NCBI RefSeq assembly: GCF_900103955.1
Contig: NZ_FNIL01000001.1
Coordinates: forward strand, 558,001 to 622,000
DNA length: 64,000 nt
DNA from: Alkalicoccus daliensis
GTDB taxonomy: Bacteria; Bacillota; Bacilli; Bacillales; Salisediminibacteriaceae
Direction: 5' to 3'
Made by a program: the position numbers and the translations under genes. The notes below the pieces were generated by a model. The model made no database searches. It was not told the DNA's origin and saw nothing but the letters and a program-made list of their open reading frames with translations. Shown here piece by piece: positions 54,467 through 63,634 of this stretch (its first letter is position 1; each line of letters starts with the position of its first letter).

Positions 54467-55750
54467 TTATCTTAATTTTTGTGCCTGAATATTCGCCTCA
54501 TAAATTATTTTCTCTTCATCCAATGTTGTTAATTCCCTGTTTTTCAATAATTGCTTTCCATGAATCCAAACGCTTTGAATATCTGATGATTTCATGGCGT
54601 ACAAAATGTGGGATTTAATTTTTTCCAGGCTCTGCGGCTGCAGGTGAAGTCCTTTCGGATCAATAAGAATCATATCTGCGAACCAACCGGGTTTCAGCAT
54701 TCCAGTTTTGTTTAAATGAAGAGCTCTGGCTCCTCCGACAGTTGCTGCAGAAAAGCTTTGATCTGCATTGGTCACTGTAGGATCTTCCTGCCGTCCTTTT
54801 GGCAGCAGCGCTGCCATTCTCATTTCTTCTACCATATCCAGAGAATTATTACTTGCAGTAGAATCCGTTCCTATACTTACATTCACTTTTCTTTTTATCA
54901 TCTCAGCTACAGGTGCAATTCCGGAACCTAGTTTTAAGTTGGACATCGGATTATGAGAAATCGAGACCTTATGTGCAGCGAATAAATCAATGTGTGCTTC
55001 CGTAACATGTACTGCATGCGCAAGAAGAGATTTCCCGGAGTAGGCTCCCAGTTTATGAAGATGATCTACCGGATGAATTCCGTAGGTGGAATAATGCTCC
55101 TCCACTTCTTTTTTTGTTTCTGCACAGTGCGTATGAAATAGTACATTCTTATCTAATGCTAATTCAACAGCTTTCAACATAAATTCCGGCGGACAAGTAT
55201 AGGGGGCATGTGGGGTCACGGCAATATGCAGCCGGCCGTCCGCGCTTCCATGAAATTGCTGAATTAAATGTTTCGAAGCTTCTAATCTACTCTGCTTCTC
55301 TTCTTCAGTTCCAAAAGCAATCATTCCTCTGCCTAATACAGCTTTTAAACCAGTATCAGCGATTCTTTCCGCGAATTGGTCTACAAATAGATGATACATA
55401 TCCAAAAATGTTGTAGTGCCCGATTTTATCATCTCTGCCATTGCAAGATTTGTGGCTGCCTTTACAGTTTCTTCGGTGAATTTGCTTTCATTCGGCCACA
55501 TAACAGTTTTCAGCCATGTGTCAAGAGCCATATCATCTCCTGCACCCCGCAGGATGGAGCTCCCGGCATGTCCATGCGTATTTACCAAACCCGGAAGAAG
55601 CCATCCACCACAACCATCCTCTTCCGGAATTCCCTGAGATTTCGGATCCCCGGGAGAAACAGAAATAAATTTATCTTTTTCGATTGTTACAAAACCTTTA
55701 TAAGGTTTTTCACCAGGATTGACGATAACAACATTTTTTAATATTTTCAC
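54467..55750 (-). CDS. S-adenosylhomocysteine/5'-methylthioadenosine deaminase-like amidohydrolase
   Basis: 427 residues of the amidohydrolase superfamily with a zinc site: NTHGHAG, VTPHAP, HTHCAETKKEV and SIGTDSTASNN. Closest to MtaD/SAH deaminases, which convert methylthioadenosine or S-adenosylhomocysteine to the inosine form; other adenosine-type or cytosine-type substrates are possible. ATG overlaps the dinG stop (ATGA). The gene lies between dinG and ypmA, where B. subtilis has none, and 233 bp separate it from ypmA. Confidence 0.8.
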   Translation of the reverse strand: MKILKNVVIVNPGEKPYKGFVTIEKDKFISVSPGDPKSQGIPEEDGCGGWLLPGLVNTHGHAGSSILRGAGDDMALDTWLKTVMWPNESKFTEETVKAATNLAMAEMIKSGTTTFLDMYHLFVDQFAERIADTGLKAVLGRGMIAFGTEEEKQSRLEASKHLIQQFHGSADGRLHIAVTPHAPYTCPPEFMLKAVELALDKNVLFHTHCAETKKEVEEHYSTYGIHPVDHLHKLGAYSGKSLLAHAVHVTEAHIDLFAAHKVSISHNPMSNLKLGSGIAPVAEMIKRKVNVSIGTDSTASNNSLDMVEEMRMAALLPKGRQEDPTVTNADQSFSAATVGGARALHLNKTGMLKPGWFADMILIDPKGLHLQPQSLEKIKSHILYAMKSSDIQSVWIHGKQLLKNRELTTLDEEKIIYEANIQAQKLR

Positions 55751-58536
55751 GAAGATGAGCCCCCGCTTTCCGGAATTTCATACAGCCATTCATGAATATC
55801 TTTTTCAATTTCATGGATTGATTTTTCTCTCAAAGGTATGTCAGGCAGGGATTTAATAAACTGCTTCCCATATTTAGCTGTAACAATTCTTCGGTCCAGC
55901 ACCAGGACTACTCCCCGGTCAGTTTCCCTTCGGATCAGCCGTCCGAACCCCTGTTTGAACCGAAGGACTGCCTGTGGCAGGGCAAGTTTCATAAATGGTG
56001 AAGCTCCTTTATCCTTTAACTTGGCAGATTTCGCTTGAAAAACAGGATCATTCGGTGGTGAAAATGGGAGTCTCGCCATAACAATAATACTTAAATCATC
56101 ACCGGGGATGTCTACCCCTTCCCAAAAGCTGCTCGTACCGAAAAGGATGGTTTGATCAAATTGCTGAAACATTTTTACTAGTTTCGTTCTGCTTTTTGAT
56201 TGTATTCCCTGTCCGATAAGAAGAAAGGATTCATCCAGCATAGGCTGGAGCAGATTATGTGCTTTTTTCAACATATCGTAGGATGTAAATAATACGAGCA
56301 TTTTCCCTTTGGATACCTGCGAAACCTGATAGACCGCATGCACTAAGGAATAAATATAAGCTTCTTCCCCGTCACTTTGGATGAGCGGCATATCTTCAGG
56401 AACCATAAATGCAACTTGATTTTCCCAGTGAAAGGGAGATTCTACCTGTTCTACAGCAATTTCAAAATCTTCCAGTCCAAGCTGTCTGATAATATAATCA
56501 AATGAACGGTTTACTGTTAACGTTGCGCTCGTCAGCAGAGCACGCTTTTTTTTCTGGAAAAATCTATCTGCCAGTAAATTAGACACATCCGTTGGACTTC
56601 GGTAGATAGAAATAGATTGTTTTGGTCCTCTGGCCGATCGTTCCATCCAATATACGTGATTATCGTCATGCTGAAGAATAAGCTGTTCAAACTGCCGGTT
56701 CATTTCTTCCAGCTCGTTTAAATATTTTGTAATCGCTGCTCTTTCCCGCTGGTACTCTCCAGCCGTGTCCCATTTATCATCTGCTTGCTGTTGAATAGTA
56801 AAAAGATCCGCAAGAGATTTTTTTATGTGAAAGCTGAATCTCGAAGCAGCCTCCGTAACAACCTCCCAGTCTTTATTATATTCAATTATCTTGGAAAGAT
56901 CTCCCGTATCGATTCTTCCTGAATTCTTATTTGCATAATCAAAAATCGTAAGAAATAAGTCATTCCATTCCATACGTGTTTCTGCAAGCTGCTCCCTGCA
57001 GGAATTCCATAACTCTCCAAAGTTTAAATCCAGCCAGCTTTCCAGTGTAAAGCTGCTGTCTTTTGAACTCCATTCGTTTAACAGCTGTGCCATATCTGCA
57101 TAGTTTAAATTTAATCCAAACTGCCTGGTAGCAGCTTCTTCCAGATGATGTGCTTCATCAATTATTACGCTGTCGTATCCGGGAAGCACCTGGCTGTCAT
57201 GAACAATATCTGTTAAAAGCAGTGCGTGGTTCGTGATAATGATGTCTGCGTGTCTCGCAGATTTTTTAGCTCTTTGGTAAAAACACCTGCTGAACCAGGG
57301 ACACTCAGGCCCTCTGCACGAATCTGGATCACTCGTTATCTCTCTCAGGAAGCGATCTGAAGCTGCTGCCAGGTTCAACTCCTCTATATCACCTGTTGCT
57401 GTTTCTGTCAGCCAGACGAGAATCTGTGCTTTTGCTAAAGTTCTTTCATAAACATCCTGAAAACTTGTATCCAGGAGCGTTTCCACTTTCTGCAGACAGA
57501 TATAATGACTGCGCCCTTTTAACAACGCTGTCCGAACAGGAAAAGGCAGGAACTTATCAATTAAAGGAACTTCTCTTTTTAACAGCTGTTCCTGCAGCTG
57601 AATCGTTTCTGTGCTGATAACAACTCTCTCTCCCCTGCTCACTGAAAAACAAGCTGCCGGAAGAAGATAAGCAAGCGTTTTTCCTGTACCAGTACCAGCT
57701 TCAGCTAGCCCAATTTGATCATTTGATAATACCTTATGTACAAAATGCATCATTTTTTCCTGACCTTCCCTGCGGATAAAATCAGGCATAATTTCTGACA
57801 TTTTATCTGGATTTTGAAAAAGAGAGAAAAGATCTTCAAAGGAGGTAGTTTCAGATTCATATTCAGCTTTTGTATTATTTTCTTTTTTCAAAGCAATCCC
57901 CCGGTATTCTTCTATACCTGACAGATCATCGGAAGATTCCTCAAAAAATTCTTCTAAAATTGGCCTTATGTCACTTTTTAACCCATTCTGCAGACCCAAC
58001 AGATGTTTTAAGACAGCCTTTGGAAGGCTTTTCAGCATAGATAAGTTCTTCAGCAGCAGTTCAGCTGTGGCCATCGCATCACTATCAGCTCGATGCGGAG
58101 CCTCGTGCAATACGTCCAGCGTTTCGGAAAGCTCTGATAATTTATAGCTGTCCTCAGTTGGAAAAGTGATTCTGCTTAATTCTACCGTATCGAGTACAGG
58201 TCCTTCAAAAGCATCATAACCCGCGTCTTCCAGTGATTCATTTAAAAAGTACAAATCAAAATCTACATTGTGAGCTACAAAATAGGCATTATTCAAATCT
58301 CGAAGCAGCTCCGGTGCAACTTCGCTGAATGCAGGAGCATTCTTTATTTTTTCCCGGTCAATCTGCGTTAATTGCTGCACGAAAGGCGGGATATCCTGAT
58401 CTGTATGAATATAACTGTTATATGTTTTGATAATTTTATTATTTTCAATAATACTGTAAGCCAGTTGAATAATCCGGTCCCCTGCAGTATATGAAACTCC
58501 GGTTGTTTCCAGGTCCAGTACGACAAAACGTAGCAT
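55747..58536 (-). CDS. dinG: DinG-type helicase with 3'-5' exonuclease domain
   Basis: 929 residues. N-terminal DnaQ-like exonuclease (VLDLETTGVSYTAG, NVDFDLYFLNE, PHRADSDAMATAELL at residues about 1-165), then an XPD-like superfamily 2 helicase: Walker A EAGTGTGKTLA, DEAH box VIIDEAHHLEE, GTSSFWEGVDIPG, and the last motif FKQGFGRLIRR. Cysteines HYIC plus SCRGPECPWFSRC (C-x4-C-x5-C) match the [4Fe-4S] site of E. coli DinG. Repair-related, and in Bacillus always beside the panBCD/aspB block. Confidence 0.95.
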   Translation of the reverse strand: MLRFVVLDLETTGVSYTAGDRIIQLAYSIIENNKIIKTYNSYIHTDQDIPPFVQQLTQIDREKIKNAPAFSEVAPELLRDLNNAYFVAHNVDFDLYFLNESLEDAGYDAFEGPVLDTVELSRITFPTEDSYKLSELSETLDVLHEAPHRADSDAMATAELLLKNLSMLKSLPKAVLKHLLGLQNGLKSDIRPILEEFFEESSDDLSGIEEYRGIALKKENNTKAEYESETTSFEDLFSLFQNPDKMSEIMPDFIRREGQEKMMHFVHKVLSNDQIGLAEAGTGTGKTLAYLLPAACFSVSRGERVVISTETIQLQEQLLKREVPLIDKFLPFPVRTALLKGRSHYICLQKVETLLDTSFQDVYERTLAKAQILVWLTETATGDIEELNLAAASDRFLREITSDPDSCRGPECPWFSRCFYQRAKKSARHADIIITNHALLLTDIVHDSQVLPGYDSVIIDEAHHLEEAATRQFGLNLNYADMAQLLNEWSSKDSSFTLESWLDLNFGELWNSCREQLAETRMEWNDLFLTIFDYANKNSGRIDTGDLSKIIEYNKDWEVVTEAASRFSFHIKKSLADLFTIQQQADDKWDTAGEYQRERAAITKYLNELEEMNRQFEQLILQHDDNHVYWMERSARGPKQSISIYRSPTDVSNLLADRFFQKKKRALLTSATLTVNRSFDYIIRQLGLEDFEIAVEQVESPFHWENQVAFMVPEDMPLIQSDGEEAYIYSLVHAVYQVSQVSKGKMLVLFTSYDMLKKAHNLLQPMLDESFLLIGQGIQSKSRTKLVKMFQQFDQTILFGTSSFWEGVDIPGDDLSIIVMARLPFSPPNDPVFQAKSAKLKDKGASPFMKLALPQAVLRFKQGFGRLIRRETDRGVVLVLDRRIVTAKYGKQFIKSLPDIPLREKSIHEIEKDIHEWLYEIPESGGSSS

Positions 58537-58613
58537 TTAAGTCCCTTCTTTCAAGTTAACTTTGCTACGTCATTGTAACATGTTTTGATAAGTGTTTACG
58601 ACTGACGAATAGA

Positions 58614-58640
58614 AAGACCGGCTGTTGCGCAGCCGGTCTT
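58614..58640. terminator. Hairpin upstream of dinG
   Basis: AAGACCGGCTG pairs exactly with CAGCCGGTCTT around 5 nt, with GTTT next. No plus-strand gene precedes it, so it may belong to the repeat or to a short RNA. Confidence 0.55.
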
Positions 58641-58652
58641 GTTTAAAAATAT

Positions 58653-59110
58653 GGCTGCCTTGAAAATAAAAGTTCCGCTAAAAATAAGTAATACTGCTGC
58701 TTCACTTTCGGAGAGGCTTACCCAAAGGCTTGTTCTCGACTTATTTTGACGGAAAGAACGTCCGCCAAAATAAATTCTCCAACTGCGCTGATCCTTTGGG
58801 TGTCCTCTCCTTCGTTACACAACAGCTTTAATTTTCATACTTCATGGTGCAAATATTTTGCTGAGTGTCTCTGTTCAAGTCTGATACTTATATAAAAAAA
58901 GTACGCCTAAGGCTCCTTTATCTGCGCTTTCTGCAGAGAAATCCTTCCGCTATCCCTCTAAATAAGCAGGATTCGGCACAGCCAATCCAAGCATGACAAA
59001 GACCGTCTTTTATGGATTCGAGATATTGGCTGTCTTCACCTGCTTTACGAGTTCGTCTTCAGTCCGAGATGAACTTTCGCTCTTCACGCATTCTTTTTCC
59101 GCAGGTGTCT
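58653..59110 (+). repeat. Dispersed intergenic repeat, copy A (core plus extension)
   Basis: Core 58653-58880, opens GGCTGCCTTGAAAATAAAAG. Long inverted arms 58689-58728 (TAATACTGCTGCTTC..., CCCAAAGG) and 58793-58829, inner stem TTATTTTGACGGA (58741-58753) with TCCGCCAAAATAA (58761-58773). The extension 58881-59110 aligns with copy B (CTGCAGAGAAATCCTTC, CCAATCCAAGC, TTCACGC, CCGCAGG). No open frame of note. Confidence 0.9.
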
Positions 59111-59325
59111 ACCCCGACTTGTCTTCGTTTTGTTGATAGAAAAGCTTGCAATAGAAACAATCTCTTTCATTTGTTTCGCCATTAGAAGAAAGAAGTGGAT
59201 TTTAGAGAGGAGGGAAGACTCCGCAGCACAAGCTTGCCCTCGGCAGGCTAGTTGCAGCGAATTTTCCTCTTATCAATAATGAGCATTCACTGAGCTAAAA
59301 ATATACAACCCTTTAAAAATATTGC

Positions 59326-59356
59326 TTAAAAATAAGTGGGTGAAAAATTTCACCCT
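59326..59356 (-). terminator. Terminator of panBCD
   Basis: GGGTGAAA (59338-59345) pairs with TTTCACCC (59348-59355) and the minus strand continues with ACTTATTTTT. Confidence 0.8.
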
Positions 59357-59376
59357 GTCAGCTGAGACTGAAATTT

Positions 59377-59760
59377 TCAGCGGACAGTAGCAGGAGTTTC
59401 CGTGCCCATCTTTTCAACGATATTATTTTCTTCATCAAGAATTGCCACTTTTGGTACATGAGTTCTTACTTCCTGCTCTTCCAGATATTTATAGGAGATA
59501 ATTATCACCTTATCTCCCGGCTGCACAAGCCTTGCAGCAGCTCCATTCAAACAAATAGTTCTGGAACCTCTTTTTCCGGCAATTATATAAGTTTCCAGTC
59601 TTTCTCCATTATTGTTATTTACCACCTGAACTTTTTCGTTTTCCAGCATATCAACTTCATCCAGCAAATCTTCATCAATAGTAATACTGCCTATATAATT
59701 TAAGTTCGCTTCAGTTACCGTTGCCCGGTGAAGCTTTCCGTTCATCATTTCTCTAAACAT
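59377..59760 (-). CDS. panD: Aspartate 1-decarboxylase
   Basis: Makes beta-alanine from aspartate for pantothenate. 127 residues from ATG 59760 (same length as B. subtilis PanD); the ATG 9 nt upstream is too close to AAAGG. The self-cleavage site GSIT (Gly24-Ser25) that creates the pyruvoyl cofactor is present in YIGSITID, as is [17 protein letters not shown]. Overlaps the end of panC by 8 nt. Confidence 0.97.
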   Translation of the reverse strand: MFREMMNGKLHRATVTEANLNYIGSITIDEDLLDEVDMLENEKVQVVNNNNGERLETYIIAGKRGSRTICLNGAAARLVQPGDKVIIISYKYLEEQEVRTHVPKVAILDEENNIVEKMGTETPATVR

Positions 59761-60616
59761 TCTGTTCATCCTTTCCGCTTTCCCAAATAATATTATCGAT
59801 CAGTCTTGCCTGAGAATATTGCACTGCAGCTGCTGCCAGCAGCTTTCCCTTATATGAGGGGGCCGGCGGAAGGAGATCCGGAAATGTCAATATTTCCACA
59901 TAATCTATTTTCCCGTGCAGATGATCCTGAAAATATGCTTTCGCTTCTGCAGAAGAAACTGAAGTTTTATTTTTCTCTGTCATCTTCACAATATCTTTCA
60001 ACAGCTGATAAATCTGTGGGGCTTCCTGACGCTCTACTGCTGTTAATCGTATATTTCTTGAGCTCATGGCTAGCCCATCTTTTTCCCGTACGACCGGCAC
60101 TGTATGAATATGAATATTCATGTTGAAATCTCTTACCATGTTTTTAATGACAGCCACCTGCTGGGCGTCTTTCTGCCCGAAAAAAGCGCCGTCAGGTTCC
60201 ACCATATGAAAAAGCTTCATCACTACTGTAGCAACTCCGTCGAAATGGCCGGGTCTGCTTTTCCCACAAAGAATATCAGCACCCTCGTTTACCTTTAATG
60301 AAATGGTCATTTTCTGAGGATACATTTCTTCCATTTCCGGAATAAAAAGAACATCAATTCCTGCATTTTGAGCAAGTCTGCTGTCTCTCTGTTCATCCCG
60401 GGGGTACGTTTCAAAATCCTCCCCTGCTCCAAACTGCAGCGGGTTTACAAAGATGGACATCACAACACAGTCATACTTATTCACAGCTTGTGCTGCAAGC
60501 TGCAGGTGCCCCTCATGCAGATATCCCATCGTGGGGACAAACCCTATAGTTTTGCCTGCCTGTTTTTCGGAGCTTAGATATTCATTTAATTCCTGCAAAG
60601 TTCTGATCTGCTTCAT
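59753..60616 (-). CDS. panC: Pantothenate synthetase
   Basis: Joins pantoate and beta-alanine with ATP. 287 residues. Seen: [15 protein letters not shown] (HIGH-like), [26 protein letters not shown] and [12 protein letters not shown] (KMSKS-like). ATG overlaps the panB stop by 1 nt. Middle gene of panB-panC-panD. Confidence 0.97.
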   Translation of the reverse strand: MKQIRTLQELNEYLSSEKQAGKTIGFVPTMGYLHEGHLQLAAQAVNKYDCVVMSIFVNPLQFGAGEDFETYPRDEQRDSRLAQNAGIDVLFIPEMEEMYPQKMTISLKVNEGADILCGKSRPGHFDGVATVVMKLFHMVEPDGAFFGQKDAQQVAVIKNMVRDFNMNIHIHTVPVVREKDGLAMSSRNIRLTAVERQEAPQIYQLLKDIVKMTEKNKTSVSSAEAKAYFQDHLHGKIDYVEILTFPDLLPPAPSYKGKLLAAAAVQYSQARLIDNIIWESGKDEQNV

Positions 60617-61449
60617 TATTTGTCACCATATAATTTAACGTGTTTATCCAGCGGCTGAAAAACATGTTCTTCTGCAGGAAAAATACCTGCTTTTACTTCC
60701 TGTTTGAATTCCTTTAAAGCTCGTTGCACCGGCTCGCTGATATTCGTATACTGCTTTACAAATTTTGCAGTATGGCCTGCATAATACCCGGTGATATCGT
60801 GGTAAACGAGCACCTGCCCGTCTGTATACCTTCCTGCTCCAATACCAATGACTGGTATTGAGATGCTTGCCTGTACTTTTTTTGCTGCTTCTTCAGGCAC
60901 ACATTCCAGTACCAGCATAAACGCACCAGCTTTTTCAGCCTGCTTTGCATCTTTTAAAAGCTGCTCCTGTTCTGCAGCACTTTTTCCTTTTACTTTATAC
61001 CCGCCGTCTACACCCACAGTCTGGGGGGTCAAACCAAGATGGCTTACGACAGGAACACCAGCATCCACCAGTGCTTTAGTGTGTACAAATACTTCCCCAC
61101 TCCCCTCAAGCTTCAAGGCATCTGCACCGCTTTCCTGCATCAGTCTGCGGGCCCCTGCCATTGTTTCCTGTAGAGAAGCATGATACGTCATAAATGGCAT
61201 GTCGGTTACGATAAAAGTATTCCTTGCTCCTCTTTTCACCGCTTTCGTATGGTGAACCATGTCATCTATGGTCACCGGAACAGTCGACTCGTACCCTAAT
61301 ACCACCATCCCTAAAGAATCTCCCACGAGAATAGTATCTACTTCCGCTTCCTCGCATAACGAGGCACCAGGTGCATCGTAGGAAGTTACCATAACGATTG
61401 GCTCCCTGCTGCTTTTCATTTTCTGGAAATCTGAAGTTGTTTTCACCAT
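60616..61449 (-). CDS. panB: 3-methyl-2-oxobutanoate hydroxymethyltransferase
   Basis: Makes ketopantoate from 2-oxoisovalerate and methylene-tetrahydrofolate. 277 residues, TIM-barrel. Seen: [29 protein letters not shown] (metal-binding Asp), LEGSGEV, HLGLTPQ and [17 protein letters not shown] after AAGGAG. First gene of the panBCD operon. Confidence 0.97.
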   Translation of the reverse strand: MVKTTSDFQKMKSSREPIVMVTSYDAPGASLCEEAEVDTILVGDSLGMVVLGYESTVPVTIDDMVHHTKAVKRGARNTFIVTDMPFMTYHASLQETMAGARRLMQESGADALKLEGSGEVFVHTKALVDAGVPVVSHLGLTPQTVGVDGGYKVKGKSAAEQEQLLKDAKQAEKAGAFMLVLECVPEEAAKKVQASISIPVIGIGAGRYTDGQVLVYHDITGYYAGHTAKFVKQYTNISEPVQRALKEFKQEVKAGIFPAEEHVFQPLDKHVKLYGDK

Positions 61450-61584
61450 GATTTACACTCCTTCTGTCCCTGTCCAGATTGGATCAAGGCAGTTTCGATT
61501 TTAAAAAATTTTATAGAGGTACAGTTCTTATGACAGATACTGTCCAGTACATATTATATCAAATGCTTTCCTTCTGTGTCGAAA

Positions 61585-62544
61585 TCAATGAATTTCAATG
61601 TCTCCAGAGTAGATATTATGCTCCTTACCGCTTTCATCTACTATTTTCAAAACACCTTCGTTGCTTATAGAAACAGCCTGACCATATATCATTTGATTGT
61701 TATGTAATACTGAGACATTCCGATTCAATGTTGCAGAATACTCTTCCCACCGGCTTTTAAAAGCTGAAAAAGACTTTTGTAAAAATAATTGATAGTCAGT
61801 TTCAAATTCATTTAATAGTCCTGCAGCAATGTCAGTACGGCTGAGTTCTTCTTTATTGATTAAACTCAGTGAAACTGCAGAATTCCTAATAGCCTCCGGA
61901 AATTCCTGTTCGTTGACATTCAGTCCAATTCCCAGAATAATCGTTTGAATTCTGTCCGGATCTGCCTGCATTTCAGTTAAAATACCACAGACCTTCCGGT
62001 TATCAATTAAAATATCATTCGGCCATTTTATTTTCGCATCAAATCCTATTTTTCTTAACACTTTTATAATACTCACCGCAGCGACTAAAGTAATTTGCGG
62101 CGCTTGATGTATAGGAATATCGGGCTTTAATAAAAGACTCATCGCTAACCCGGTGCCCCTTGCAGTAGACCAGGCACGCCCAAGTCTCCCTCGCCCTCCC
62201 GTCTGCTGGTCAGCTATGACGACCGTGCCCTCTTCCGCGCCATCCGTTGCGAGACGGAGTGCTTTTGTCTGCGTTGAAGGAAGCGAGGATGAAAAAATTA
62301 TCTGATAGGGTAATATCCGGCAATTTAATTTCGCTTTTACCGCATGTCCTGAAAAAGGTACAGAAGAATGTGCAAGCAGATACCCTTTATTTCTTACTGC
62401 CTTTATTTCATACCCTTCTTCTTTCAGCTGCGCGATCTGCTTCCACACTGCTGTCCTGGAACAGTTTAATTTTTCACAGATTGCCTGGCCAGAAATATAA
62501 TTGGGGGCAGCCTCCATTAACAGCGTTAACAATTCACTCTTCAA
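61585..62544 (-). CDS. birA: Biotin ligase / biotin operon repressor BirA
   Basis: Attaches biotin to carboxylases and represses biotin genes. 319 residues. Start taken as TTG 62544, 8 nt after GAGG; the GTG at 62553 overlaps that site. N-terminal helix-turn-helix (YISGQAICEKLNCSRTAVWKQI), central catalytic domain with GGRGRLGRAWST and KWPNDILID, C-terminal SH3-like domain. Overlaps the cca end by 11 nt, as the neighbouring pair in B. subtilis. Confidence 0.94.
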   Translation of the reverse strand: MKSELLTLLMEAAPNYISGQAICEKLNCSRTAVWKQIAQLKEEGYEIKAVRNKGYLLAHSSVPFSGHAVKAKLNCRILPYQIIFSSSLPSTQTKALRLATDGAEEGTVVIADQQTGGRGRLGRAWSTARGTGLAMSLLLKPDIPIHQAPQITLVAAVSIIKVLRKIGFDAKIKWPNDILIDNRKVCGILTEMQADPDRIQTIILGIGLNVNEQEFPEAIRNSAVSLSLINKEELSRTDIAAGLLNEFETDYQLFLQKSFSAFKSRWEEYSATLNRNVSVLHNNQMIYGQAVSISNEGVLKIVDESGKEHNIYSGDIEIH

Positions 62545-63634
62545 AAAATTCACCTCTTCTTAAAAAAGCTAATAGTTGAGCTCGATCATTCTCTACCTGA
62601 TGACGAAGAACTGCTTGTTCACACGCACGCAGAAGGCTGCCCCTTAATTTCGCCGGAAAAAAAAGCAGATCCTTTCCTCCTATTTCCAGATCACTGCGAT
62701 GCTGGATAGGCAGCGATAAAAATTGTTTTTCAACCTCGTCTTGAATATCTGCACCAAAGCATTTTTTTAAAAATACAGCTGTATTGATAACTTCGATTCC
62801 GTAATCGTAAAGCTTAATATTGTCCCATGGATATTCGCTCAAAGCATTTTCAGCTTTCTTCCGGTGTCTTTTAATATTTGAAGGAATATAAGGAAACAGC
62901 TCATGATTATCAATTCCATACAGCAGTAAAGTCCACCATGTTTTTTGGGACACGAAACCTGAGTAATGTAAAAGGTAGTACTGGATCTTTTCATTTTGAA
63001 GTAAAGAGAGCGGAAGTTTGCTTAAATAAAAAATAAACCTCTCCCAGTCACTTTGATCTTCAACCCATGTTCTTATTTTATCCAGTTCATTGAAAATACG
63101 TTCTCCAGCTGCATTGTGTATTAAATTGCCATTGACTATAAATGCTTTGAAAAGAAGATCTTCTACCAGAAAGTTTTCTGAAATTGAAAATCGGATGAGT
63201 CTTAAAAGGCGTACTGGATCATTTTGAAACATTCTGTATGGATCACCTGCTGCTTTCAGCAGTCCAGAGCTTATATCTTTTATTCCATTTAGTGGATCGA
63301 TTAAGTCTGCTTCTTTGTTTAATGCTAAAGCATTGCAGGTGAAATCTCTTTTCTGTAGATCTTCCTCAATGTTGTTTCCCTTAAATTTTGTAATCTCAAA
63401 ATGATATTCAGATTGATATACGAGAAAGGTCTGACCGTTTCTTCCAATCGGTATTACTTTTGAGAATACCTGCTTCAGCTTTTCCGCAGGTATATTCGAA
63501 GCTATATCTATGTCCTTTACTTCTTTTTGTAGAATTCGGTCTCGAACGGCTCCTCCTACTATGTACGCTTCATAGCCATAATTGTTTATTTCTTCCAGTA
63601 TGAGAAATGCTTCTTCCCAGAAGTAGTTATTCAT
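62534..63634 (-). CDS. cca: CCA tRNA nucleotidyltransferase
   Basis: Adds or repairs the 3' CCA of tRNAs. 366 residues, class II. Seen: VGGAVRDRILQKEVKDIDIAS (nucleotidyltransferase motif with the two Asp), RDFTCNAL and the EDPVRLLRLIRFS-like NDPVRLLRLIRFS. ATG overlaps the bshA stop (ATGA). Somewhat shorter than B. subtilis Cca (about 397). Confidence 0.95.
   Translation of the reverse strand: MNNYFWEEAFLILEEINNYGYEAYIVGGAVRDRILQKEVKDIDIASNIPAEKLKQVFSKVIPIGRNGQTFLVYQSEYHFEITKFKGNNIEEDLQKRDFTCNALALNKEADLIDPLNGIKDISSGLLKAAGDPYRMFQNDPVRLLRLIRFSISENFLVEDLLFKAFIVNGNLIHNAAGERIFNELDKIRTWVEDQSDWERFIFYLSKLPLSLLQNEKIQYYLLHYSGFVSQKTWWTLLLYGIDNHELFPYIPSNIKRHRKKAENALSEYPWDNIKLYDYGIEVINTAVFLKKCFGADIQDEVEKQFLSLPIQHRSDLEIGGKDLLFFPAKLRGSLLRACEQAVLRHQVENDRAQLLAFLRRGEFFEE

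Larger units (their letters stand above)
58537..59376. other. 840-bp intergenic region with repeat copy A
   Basis: Between the 3' end of panD and the start of dinG. Contains a hairpin (58614-58640), repeat copy A (58653-59110), an AT-rich stretch to about 59320 and the panBCD terminator. The stretch 59160-59270 includes GAAGACTCCGCAGCACAAGC, reminiscent of CG-rich repeats common in Bacillaceae intergenic DNA. Confidence 0.65.
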
